Positions 1 through 5,885 are shown, counted from the first letter of the stretch. The stretch is 7,988 nucleotides of DNA from Treponema sp. (GCA_031254795.1 JAIRTS010000071.1:1-7988), one strand, 5' to 3'. Notes: a model not told the origin generated them from the sequence alone. Numbers and translations are program-made.

Positions 1-56
1 CACTTTTTCTCCTCAAGAATTTTTGTATGAAAAAGGAACGCCACCGCTCCTATCAA
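1..56 (-). CDS. 5' end of an unidentified gene, cut by the window edge
   Basis: A reading frame opens with TTG at 54-56 and stays open for 18 codons to the left edge. The visible N-terminus is short and hydrophobic, then charged (MIGAVAFLFHTKILEEKK). The start is supported by a near-perfect Shine-Dalgarno, GAAGGAGGTGA, at 63-73 with 6 nt between it and the TTG. A promoter lies further upstream at 199-227. A second possible start, GTG at 1-3 in another frame, has its own GAGGAG at 9-14 with a 5-nt spacer. The TTG frame may therefore be a leader peptide and the GTG the real gene. A terminator-like hairpin lies inside the first codons of the TTG frame, which fits the leader idea. Too little protein is visible to name a family. 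Confidence 0.35.
   Translation of the reverse strand, partial: MIGAVAFLFHTKILEEKK
30..51 (-). terminator. terminator-like hairpin, possible attenuator
   Basis: Read on the minus strand, AGGAGCG pairs with CGTTCCT (7 bp including one G-U) around the loop GTGG, and the T-run ends as TTTTT. This is the form of a small intrinsic terminator. It begins 2 nt after the TTG at 54-56 and ends about 15 nt before the GAGGAG of the GTG start at 1-3. The AAGGA of the upstream Shine-Dalgarno (63-73) could instead pair with the TCCTT of the hairpin's 3' arm, giving a possible alternative fold. The pairing is seen; the attenuation role is inferred. Confidence 0.35.
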
Positions 57-62
57 TTAGGT

Positions 63-73
63 TCACCTCCTTC
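63..73 (-). promoter_or_regulatory. strong Shine-Dalgarno in the leader
   Basis: The minus strand reads GAAGGAGGTGA, complementary to the 3' end of 16S rRNA over nearly its full anti-Shine-Dalgarno. It lies 6 nt before the TTG at 54-56 and decides that start. It is the strongest ribosome site in the window. Confidence 0.6.
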
Positions 74-156
74 TTTATACGTTAAAATCCACTTAATTTA
101 CTACTTGTTTATATAGGAAATTTTTGAAATTTTGCGGGCCGCCTTCTTCCGGGGGG

Positions 157-177
157 GAGGGAGACGATCCATCCCTC
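157..177 (-). repeat. short hairpin in the leader
   Basis: GAGGGA (157-162) and TCCCTC (172-177) form a perfect 6-bp inverted repeat around a 9-nt loop. It lies in the transcribed leader about 15-35 nt after the expected transcription start. A run of seven G (151-157) abuts it. There is no U-run on the minus-strand side, so it is not a terminator. Confidence 0.3.
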
Positions 178-198
178 TGATATACCACCCATATACCA

Positions 199-227
199 AG
201 TATAGCACTTCTTTATTTTTTCATCAA
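199..227 (-). promoter_or_regulatory. sigma-70-type promoter for the leftward gene
   Basis: The minus strand has TTGATG (222-227), a 17-nt spacer and TATACT (199-204), a close match to the sigma-70 consensus at ideal spacing. Transcription would start near 192 and run left through a leader of about 135 nt to the TTG at 54-56. Directly at the predicted start are two GGTATAT direct repeats with an 11-nt period (180-186 and 191-197), which could bind a regulator. The promoter separates the leftward gene from the phoH-pgpH operon. Confidence 0.6.
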
Positions 228-322
228 GCCTTATTTTAAAAAATTTAGAAAATATTATATTTTGATCGAAGACGCGCGTGTTTTTGATGAAGTTCATCGC
301 GTGGCGGAGGCGTCAAGGAAAC

Positions 323-416
323 TGCGGCTGAAACAGGGGCGAATTGCCCCGCGCGCACGAGCCGAATAGAGCGAAAATCCGCCTGTCAGACGCGCGCGTG
401 CGCCACATCAGCCGCA
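323..416 (-). repeat. nested inverted repeats downstream of pgpH
   Basis: A perfect 9-bp inverted repeat, TGCGGCTGA (323-331) and TCAGCCGCA (408-416), encloses two smaller ones. One is GGGGC-GAATT-GCCCC (336-350). The other is GCGCACG (353-359) with CGTGCGC (397-403). The outer arm begins one base after the pgpH stop codon on the minus strand, so the whole patch would be transcribed at the 3' end of the phoH-pgpH message. There is no U-tract, so it is not a classical intrinsic terminator. It could stabilise the mRNA end, be a small structured RNA, or be a remnant repeat. Bases 231-322 next to it hold nothing I can assign. Confidence 0.4.
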
Positions 417-417
417 A

Positions 418-2691
418 TCAACCGCCGTTAGACATGGCTTCCTTTTTCTCTTTCGGATACTCTATGCGTGAATGGTAGTAACTTGCCAGCACACGGACAA
501 ACGCCTTTTTAATAGCCCCCAAATCCCGGAACGTGAGATCTGATTCGGCGAGTTGTCCATGTTCGAGCTTGCCATTGATGAGCGTCTGGATAAATTCCTC
601 AATTTTTGTCGCGGTCTTTTTCTCAAGCGTCCGTACCGCGGCTTCGGATGTGTCGGCGAGCATGACCACCGCAGATTCCCGCGAGCGTGGAGGATTGCCC
701 GGATAGGAAAAGTCCTCAACACTCACATCTTTTTCCTGTTCAAGCGCTTTGTGATAAAAGAACCGGATAACCGAATTCCCGTGATGCTCCGCGATGATGG
801 CGATGACCTGCTTGGGCAATCTCATGCCGCGGGCTTTTTCAACGCCGAGTTTCACGTGACTGCGCAAAATGGTCGCGGACAGCCGCGGCGGAATCTCGTC
901 GTGCTTGTTGTAACCCGCCTGATTTTCCACAAAGTACTCAGGCTGCTCCATTTTGCCAATGTCATGGTAATACGCGCCGACCCGAGCCAGCAGAGAATTC
1001 GCCCCGATTTCCTGACACGCGGCTTCGGCAAGCTGCGCCACCATAAACGAATGGCTGTAGGTGCCGGGGGCTATGGTGAAAAGCCGCCGTATGAGGGGCG
1101 CGTTCAGATCGGACAATTCGATGAGCCTGAACGTTGTCGCCGCGTTAAGTCCGTTTTCCAGAGGCGGCAGAATTCCCAGAACGAGCATGCCGGACGCTAT
1201 GCCGTTGAACGCGGCCCAGAATAGCAGGAGCGGGTAGTCTTTTACCGGCGCGTGCTGCACGAGCATCATCGCGATGACCGCAATGCAGTTCGCCGCGGCA
1301 ATATGGAGTCCGGCCTTCACCAGGTCCATGCGGCGTTCGGCGTTGTGCAAGGCGCGGGAAGCCACAATGCCTGACGCAAGGGCTATAACGTACGCCGGCA
1401 TGTCAAAGCAGCCGAGCAGGAAACCTGCCAGAGGCAACACAAAAGCCCACGCGAGGGCAAGGTATCCGCCTATCAGAATGGACGGCAACATGATTACCAG
1501 AGCGGTGGGAAGCAAAAGCGAAATTGGGAAGAAGTCGCTGTTAAAAGGAAGGGTTTTCGCCAGCGCGGCGCCGATGATGTACAGGCTCGTGAGCGCAGTA
1601 AGCAGATAAATTTCACTGTTGTGCAAATTCCGTCCTACGAGCTTAATGCCGCCGATAAAGATAAAAAGGATATAGAGCATACAGATGAGCGACAGCCGCC
1701 CCACCGCGCCGCTGAAATCCTTTTCAGAGAGGGCGGAACTCAAAGCGTTCAGTGAAATCATGTCTTCTTTGTTTATGACAAACCCTTTCTTTATGATCCG
1801 CTGCCCCTGCTCAATATGGATGAAAGCTGGCTCCACACGGGTGGCGGCTTCTTTCACCTGCTCTTCGGTGTCCATTTTTGAAAAAAACACATTCTCCATA
1901 AAAAAATGTTTAAGCAGATCATAGCATATACCCTCGAGAGCGGCGGAGGACTCGCCTTGCGCGAGGCGCTCGGTCATGTAGTCGCGCAGGTTGCCCAAGG
2001 TGACGACGCGATTGAAATCCACCTGTTCCCTGCCCATGCGGGAACCCGAACTCCGCGACACCTCAACCATGACGGGGTTGTACCGGGAAAGCTCGTTTTG
2101 CGACAGGGAGAAAATTCCCTCTTCCATAAAATAAGAAAGAATCTTTCGGGCTTCCGAAAGCAATTGGTTCCGGTTTGGATTTCGGGAAAGGGTATCCAGC
2201 GTTTCTACAGGAAACGCATTGGGGAATTCCGAATAGATCAGTATGCGGAAGTCTTCCGTGCGGAAATCTTCCGAATCGGCTTCATGGGCGGCTTCTTCAT
2301 CCACGCTGGTTTTTTCAAAAAACTCACGGCATATAGACACGAAACGGTTATAATTCCTTTCAGCTTCAAGGGTCTTTTCATTTTCATAGCGGAAAATCGC
2401 AGGCACAAGGCGTTTCCGCTCTTCAATGAGCAGGTTCGTCGCGGACTCATCAATGTAGGAAACCGGTTTCACCGCTACTACGTCATGTTCCGCGACTTTC
2501 CCGACTTCGAATTCACTTAAATTGCCGATGTCGCCGCGGGAATTTTCCGAATTTATCACCACAATGGATGAAATCAGAAACGCCGCTAGCGTGACAATCA
2601 CCGGACCTGGACTGATCTTCGCGTCCTTGATGTTTTTTAGGATGGCGTTGGCGCATGTTTCCCACAGGTTAAATTTATTTTTCATTGTCAT
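418..2691 (-). CDS. pgpH: membrane HD-domain cyclic di-AMP phosphodiesterase, PgpH type
   Basis: The 757-residue protein has the PgpH (7TMR-HD) layout. An N-terminal membrane anchor lies at about residues 30-47, followed by a large extracytoplasmic domain to about 330. Several membrane helices span about 333-510, and a cytoplasmic HD domain follows. The HD metal ligands are visible: H547 in TYSHS, H576 and D577 in YYHDIGK, H612, H636 and H637 in EHHGN, and D680 in MLAD. The known family cleaves cyclic di-AMP, the second messenger for osmotic and envelope control, to pApA. The start ATG (2689-2691) lies inside the end of phoH, with a 17-nt overlap and only a weak AAGAAG upstream, so translation is probably coupled to phoH. 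A second ATG two codons later is possible. The gene shows no damage. Confidence 0.93.
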   Translation of the reverse strand: MTMKNKFNLWETCANAILKNIKDAKISPGPVIVTLAAFLISSIVVINSENSRGDIGNLSEFEVGKVAEHDVVAVKPVSYIDESATNLLIEERKRLVPAIFRYENEKTLEAERNYNRFVSICREFFEKTSVDEEAAHEADSEDFRTEDFRILIYSEFPNAFPVETLDTLSRNPNRNQLLSEARKILSYFMEEGIFSLSQNELSRYNPVMVEVSRSSGSRMGREQVDFNRVVTLGNLRDYMTERLAQGESSAALEGICYDLLKHFFMENVFFSKMDTEEQVKEAATRVEPAFIHIEQGQRIIKKGFVINKEDMISLNALSSALSEKDFSGAVGRLSLICMLYILFIFIGGIKLVGRNLHNSEIYLLTALTSLYIIGAALAKTLPFNSDFFPISLLLPTALVIMLPSILIGGYLALAWAFVLPLAGFLLGCFDMPAYVIALASGIVASRALHNAERRMDLVKAGLHIAAANCIAVIAMMLVQHAPVKDYPLLLFWAAFNGIASGMLVLGILPPLENGLNAATTFRLIELSDLNAPLIRRLFTIAPGTYSHSFMVAQLAEAACQEIGANSLLARVGAYYHDIGKMEQPEYFVENQAGYNKHDEIPPRLSATILRSHVKLGVEKARGMRLPKQVIAIIAEHHGNSVIRFFYHKALEQEKDVSVEDFSYPGNPPRSRESAVVMLADTSEAAVRTLEKKTATKIEEFIQTLINGKLEHGQLAESDLTFRDLGAIKKAFVRVLASYYHSRIEYPKEKKEAMSNGG

Positions 2692-3640
2692 AGGCTTGTA
2701 TTATCTTCTTTATAAGGGGATGGCGGACAACATCCATCGTATGGAGATAGGAAAAATGTATTCCTTCAACATCTTTGAGCAGGGAAACCGCGTGAATCAG
2801 CCCTGAATAGCCCCGTTTTGGAAGGTCAATTTGGGTTGTATCTCCGGTGATGATGGAGCGCGATCCCTGCCCCAGCCGCGTCAAAAACATCTTCATCTGT
2901 TCTTTGGTCGTGTTTTGCGCCTCGTCAAGGATAATCACGCTGTCGTTGAGGCTCCTTCCCCGCATGTATGCGAGCGGCGCTATCTCTATGGCTCTGATTT
3001 CCTCAAGCCGGCGAATGACTTCAAACGGCACAAGGGATTCCATCGCGTCGTACAACGGACGCAAGTAGGGATTTATTTTCTGCATAAGATCCCCGGGCAA
3101 AAATCCCAGGCTTTCCCCGGCTTCCACCACCGGACGGGTCAACGCCAGTTTCCGCGTTTTTTTCGACAGCACGAGGCGAAGCGCCTCGGCGACTGCGAGG
3201 TAGGTCTTGCCGGTTCCGGCGGGGCCTATGCAGAAACTGATGTCGCGCGCTCTCATGCCCTGTATGTACTGCGCCTGATTCCTGCTCCGTGGGTACACGC
3301 GGCTGAACCCGCTTGGAATGTGGATAACCGCATCCCGAATTGGATCATGCGCCGGCGTACATTCCGGCGCGGCGGTCTCCACGGCGCCGACAAGCGCCTT
3401 GACGTATTCAATCGAGGGATTTTCGCCGGAACGCGCCGCGTCGACAAGTCCATGTATCACCGCTTTAAACCGTGCGCCGGCTTCCTCATCGGTGTGTTCA
3501 ATGCGTATCTCATTGCCGCGCGCAAAAACCCTGCCGCCCAATTCCACCTCAAGCGTTTTCAAATTATCGTCATTCGCGCCGCATACCCGTGATAAAATAT
3601 CCTGATTATCCAAAACAACGACCATTTCCAAATTCTTCAA
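2675..3640 (-). CDS. phoH: PhoH-like P-loop ATPase
   Basis: This is a PhoH-family cytoplasmic ATPase of 321 residues from the chosen start. Visible motifs, in order, are Walker A GPAGTGKT near residue 140, the conserved TRPVVEAGESLGFLPGDL, the GRSLND segment, Walker B VIILDEAQN, and ITGDTTQIDLP. PhoH proteins are related to the helicase domain of RecD-type enzymes and are linked to RNA metabolism, but the exact activity is uncertain. I chose TTG at 3638-3640 because GGAGGTG (3652-3658) precedes it by 11 nt. The frame extends upstream to another TTG at 3707-3709, but that one lies within the -35 box of the promoter and has no ribosome site. An ATG at 3623-3625 is too far from the Shine-Dalgarno. 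The gene is followed by overlapping pgpH, the same order as in Bacillus subtilis. Confidence 0.92.
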   Translation of the reverse strand: MKNLEMVVVLDNQDILSRVCGANDDNLKTLEVELGGRVFARGNEIRIEHTDEEAGARFKAVIHGLVDAARSGENPSIEYVKALVGAVETAAPECTPAHDPIRDAVIHIPSGFSRVYPRSRNQAQYIQGMRARDISFCIGPAGTGKTYLAVAEALRLVLSKKTRKLALTRPVVEAGESLGFLPGDLMQKINPYLRPLYDAMESLVPFEVIRRLEEIRAIEIAPLAYMRGRSLNDSVIILDEAQNTTKEQMKMFLTRLGQGSRSIITGDTTQIDLPKRGYSGLIHAVSLLKDVEGIHFSYLHTMDVVRHPLIKKIIQAYDNEK

Positions 3641-3679
3641 AAAGGTTAGAACACCTCCCCCTGTACATCCACTATAAGT

Positions 3680-3709
3680 AGTGTAACTGGTGGTTATATA
3701 AGTAGTCAA
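3680..3709 (-). promoter_or_regulatory. promoter of the phoH-pgpH operon
   Basis: The minus strand shows TTGACT (3704-3709), an 18-nt spacer and TACACT (3680-3685). Transcription would begin near 3673, about 15 nt before the phoH Shine-Dalgarno. A small inverted repeat, CACTA-4 nt-TAGTG (3670-3683), overlaps the -10 box and start point and could be an operator, though it is short enough to arise by chance. Confidence 0.55.
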
Positions 3710-3713
3710 GAGG

Positions 3714-3745
3714 CAAAAAAATCGCTTGCGAGCCGTCGCTTGCGA
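3714..3745 (-). terminator. tandem palindromes with a T-run, possible terminator
   Basis: TCGCTTGCGA occurs twice (3722-3731 and 3736-3745), 14 nt apart. Each copy is itself a palindrome with 4-bp arms, and the two copies can pair with each other around a 4-nt loop with an internal A-A mismatch. On the minus strand they are followed by seven T (3715-3721). This fits an intrinsic terminator for minus-strand transcripts arriving from the right, just before the phoH promoter. The mismatch makes the stem modest. Confidence 0.4.
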
Positions 3746-4094
3746 CAGGGATGCGCATTTAATAACACCATGGATGATATAATGAGAGCATGGGAAGGGA
3801 AAGAAAGGCGCGGGATGCCAAAGCGGCTGTTTTTAAGCGGGTATATGGGATGACCCCCGATATGTTTCATAAAATGGGGTCGAGCCTCCAAAAAGAGTTC
3901 GACACACCGCACAAAAGAGGGGCAGACCTCCAAAACTGACGCCTGAGGACAAGTTGTACATTGCCTTAAAATACTTGCGGGACTAGCGGACGATGGACAG
4001 CATTTGCGGCGAAACACGGCGTCTGTAAAGGCGCGGCTTGCCTCGCTATCCAAAGGGCGGAGGATACGCTGGTTAAAGACGGCGTAGTCGCCCC

Positions 4095-4218
4095 GCCTAG
4101 CAGTTTGTTGCGCTTCACGCGCAAAACCTCCAAAAATCGCCGATTAGGCGATTTTTTATCCTGCAAACTGTTAAGCGGCTTTAGCCGCAAGCAGCCCATA
4201 AATCGTGGTTTTTGCGGC
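4095..4218. repeat. cluster of nested hairpins inserted in the transposase
   Basis: An imperfect 13-nt inverted repeat, GCCTAGCAGTTTG (4095-4107) and CAAACTGTTAAGC (4164-4176), encloses two perfect hairpins. The first is TTGCGC-5 nt-GCGCAA (4108-4124). The second is AAAAATCGCC-GATTA-GGCGATTTTT (4132-4156), which looks like a bidirectional terminator. Directly outside follow GCGGC-TTTA-GCCGC (4175-4188) and a wider pair, GCCGCAA (4184-4190) with TTGCGGC (4212-4218). The block sits where the transposase should be continuous and adds roughly 130 nt. This suggests a miniature palindromic repeat element inserted into the IS. No coding role is apparent. Confidence 0.55.
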
Positions 4219-4784
4219 ACAAAATGGCGCAAAAACCTACAAGCGCAACAGGTTTCTGGAAAGAAAGCGTTCAAGAGAAAACAGAGTCCATCCAGTACAG
4301 CGCGGCGGATGTCACGGAATGTCCCATAAACCGCCTGAAAGAGGGCAGGAAAGCGTATTATTCGGAGGAAAAAGCACCGCGCGCGAAGACCCATGTCGTC
4401 ATAGAGCGAAACGTCAGGAAGGCGCTGGATGTTCGGGAGGGCAAAGGCGGCGTACATAGCTTCAGGGCGCATAAAGATAAAGAGAGCGCCGGAAATTTGG
4501 CGGATGATTCGATGGGGTTTGACGCCGACTGCGGGTGTGACAGCGGCGAGTTTCGCAGGATATTGAAGGAGAACAATAACGAACCGATGGTACCCGGGTG
4601 AAAAAACCGGAAAGAAGAGATACCATATGACAAACAGAAGCACCGGAAACGATCTTACATAGAGCGGATATTCGGAAAGGCTAAAGAGAACAGGCGGCTT
4701 AGGGTACGGTATGAAAAATCTGATATGAACTTGCTCGGGTTTATCATAGCCGCTTTTCTTAAAATCCTCCTTTGCCAACAGCCC

Positions 4785-4805
4785 CTAGGTCATTCCGTGA
4801 CCTAG
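4785..4805. repeat. perfect 8-bp hairpin at the transposase end
   Basis: CTAGGTCA (4785-4792) and TGACCTAG (4798-4805) form a perfect stem around TTCCG. The transposase stop codon TAG is the last three bases of the stem. No T-run follows on either strand, so it is more likely a recombination end, protein site or genomic repeat than a terminator. A second small hairpin, CTTTGC-CGC-GCAAAG, lies nearby at about 4860-4876. The rest of 4806-4968 holds no gene I can support. Confidence 0.5.
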
Positions 4806-4968
4806 CTATGCCAGCCTCCATTCTCACGCAAAACCTCCGCCACATTTTGCCAGCCACGGTCTTTGCCGCGCAAAGCCCTTGTCCGGGCGACTGGCGACAA
4901 AACATCAGACACAGCAGGAACGTCAGGCGAAATTTTGGGGATGATTTTTGTGAAAATTCAAAAAAGGC

Positions 4969-4996
4969 TTGACATTAACAAAGATTTATCTATAAT
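4969..4996 (+). promoter_or_regulatory. consensus sigma-70 promoter
   Basis: TTGACA (4969-4974), a 16-nt spacer and TATAAT (4991-4996) match the sigma-70 consensus exactly in both boxes. It drives the flavoprotein gene at 5070, with an expected transcription start near 5003. It is the strongest promoter in the window. Confidence 0.8.
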
Positions 4997-5005
4997 AGAA
5001 TGAGC

Positions 5006-5033
5006 CAGTTTTAAAATCTCAGTTTTGAAACTG
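5006..5033 (+). promoter_or_regulatory. possible operator downstream of the -10 box
   Basis: CAGTTTTAAAA (5006-5016) is followed, 14 nt on, by CAGTTTTGAAACTG (5020-5033). The second is a palindrome with arms CAGTTT and AAACTG, and the first shares its left half. Placed from about +3 onward after a consensus promoter, this is a natural position for a repressor. The repeats are seen; a regulator is inferred and none is encoded nearby. Confidence 0.35.
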
Positions 5034-5069
5034 TCCCGAATGCAACTTGTTTTTTAGGAGAGTTTTTGT

Positions 5070-5564
5070 ATGGAATTAAATTATCGAATTGAACTGGAAA
5101 AAATATACGCCCATATTGGAGAATATAAAACAATGGCATTGGCAACCAGCAGCAAAAACCACCCTACGGTAAGGCTTATGAGTTGCATTATTTATGAAAA
5201 TAAAATATTCTTTCAGACAGGGGCTGATTTAATGAAATACAAACAAATTTGTGAAAATAATAATGTCGCCTTATGTGTTGATAATATTCAGATAGAAGGC
5301 GCCGCCAATATTCTTGGAAAAATAAATGACAAACAAAACGCTGAAATAATGGAAATATACAAAAAATATTATAAAAACTCGTATGAAACATATAAGCGTA
5401 ATGAAACGGAAGTGTTAATAGAAATAGTTCCAAAAAAAATAATAAAATGGGATTATGAAAATGGCAAGCCATATCGTATATTTATAGATATGGATAACAA
5501 GCAAGCGAGAAAGGAAATGTATTATACCGGCGCCCCATCAGATGTTTCCTCCGCTCTATCCTGA
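5070..5564 (+). CDS. pyridoxamine 5'-phosphate oxidase-like flavoprotein
   Basis: The 164-residue cytoplasmic protein resembles small proteins of the pyridoxamine-phosphate-oxidase split-barrel fold, which usually bind FMN or a related cofactor. Typical landmarks are TMALATSS near residues 21-28, VRLMSCIIY at 34-42, IFFQTGADLMKYKQI at 46-60, and NVALCVDNIQIEG at 65-77. A central K- and Y-rich helix and the closing IIKWDYENGKPYR follow. The substrate is unknown and the protein is probably not true PdxH. The ATG has AGGAG (5056-5060) 9 nt upstream and the consensus promoter at 4969-4996. The gene is clearly more AT-rich than its neighbours and stands alone on the plus strand, which suggests transfer. 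The last 11 or so residues (GAPSDVSSALS) lie in higher-GC sequence and may be read-through beyond the original end. Confidence 0.85.
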   Translation: MELNYRIELEKIYAHIGEYKTMALATSSKNHPTVRLMSCIIYENKIFFQTGADLMKYKQICENNNVALCVDNIQIEGAANILGKINDKQNAEIMEIYKKYYKNSYETYKRNETEVLIEIVPKKIIKWDYENGKPYRIFIDMDNKQARKEMYYTGAPSDVSSALS

Positions 5565-5804
5565 CAACGTGTTTTTGTACCGTTCGGCTTGCCGTCCCCG
5601 CGTCATCTCATTCTTGCTTTGTTCTCTTATCCGCAGATATTTTCCTGCCTTGCAGACGGCTTCCGCTTTCGTCATGGATGCTATTTGACAATCTATCGGC
5701 GTCTGCACTTTATCCTCTTTACATGCCCCGCCTTTGCCGTTGTCATAATGCCAGCCGATTATTTCATTCTCATCTGCGTCTATTCCAAAACGAGACCCGG
5801 GTCG
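5556..5804 (-). pseudogene. unrecognised reading frame, possibly a 5'-truncated gene remnant
   Basis: A minus-strand frame is open for 82 codons from a TGA at 5805-5807 to a TAG at 5556-5558. It has no usual start near its 5' end; the first ATG is about half-way in. The translation has a protein-like composition: FGIDADENEIIGWHYDNGKG early, then a long charged helical stretch including MTKAEAVCKAGKYLRIREQ and ending RYKNTLSG. I do not recognise a family. Its last codons overlap the convergent end of the flavoprotein gene by 9 nt. It could be the tail of a gene displaced when the flavoprotein DNA arrived, or chance. Bases 5805-5885 hold nothing I can assign, and I see no convincing terminator for the exporter operon. 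Confidence 0.25.
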
Positions 5805-5885
5805 TCAGTTTTTAAACAGGCTCAATCATAAAATCATTCGCCTTTTTGTTCAAAGGATTCCTTCCGATGAGAGTATCACGACCGC

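Larger units (their letters stand above)
3790..4805 (+). pseudogene. decayed IS5-type DDE transposase
   Basis: Pieces of one transposase can be read on the plus strand. The N-terminus (3790-3939) includes GMTPDMFHKMGSSLQKEFD. A frame shift at a G-run near 3918-3930 leads into LTPEDKLYIALKYLRD, a helix-turn-helix region that hits a TAG at 3984. One extra base near 4005 moves the frame to AKHGV and EDTLVKDG. An inserted hairpin cluster follows (4095-4218). The catalytic part (about 4285-4805) has D in ADVTECPI (codon 4308), D in LADDS (codon 4503), a TGA at 4599, and E in YIERIFGKAKENRR (codon 4662), ending at TAG 4803-4805. The C-terminal signature reads H-2-R-3-E-6-K where IS5-type enzymes have Y-2-R-3-E-6-K. 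With frameshifts, two stops and an insertion it cannot make an active enzyme. I could not find clear terminal inverted repeats of the IS itself. Confidence 0.8.

Noticed and set aside
151..157. A run of seven G as a phase-variable tract
   Set aside because: It is in an untranslated leader and too short for confident phase variation. No gene frame depends on it.
109..297. A 62-codon minus-strand frame
   Set aside because: It covers the promoter at 199-227 and a C-run, has no ribosome site, and its translation changes character midway. It is most likely not coding.
271..400. Repeated GACGCGCG-type motifs at 271-280 and 389-400
   Set aside because: They are short, GC-only, and partly explained by the inverted repeats near the pgpH stop.
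553..2520. Several long plus-strand frames opposite pgpH, including 223- and 204-codon ones
   Set aside because: They are antisense to an intact, recognisable gene, rich in Arg and His, and lack ribosome sites and domains.
2831..3592. A 253-codon plus-strand frame opposite phoH
   Set aside because: It is an antisense shadow of the well-conserved PhoH coding sequence.
3966..4778. A 270-codon minus-strand frame opposite the transposase
   Set aside because: The plus strand of the same bases gives recognisable transposase motifs (ADVTECPI, YIERIFGKAKENRR). The minus translation is a Phe/Pro/Leu-rich shadow without a recognisable domain.
4772..4972. A 66-codon plus-strand frame between the transposase and the flavoprotein gene
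   Set aside because: It starts in the transposase tail, runs through two hairpins and stops in the -35 box of the next promoter. No ribosome site or family is seen.
5589..5831. An 80-codon plus-strand frame after the flavoprotein gene
   Set aside because: It is rich in Phe, Cys and Pro with no ribosome site. The opposite strand looks more protein-like.
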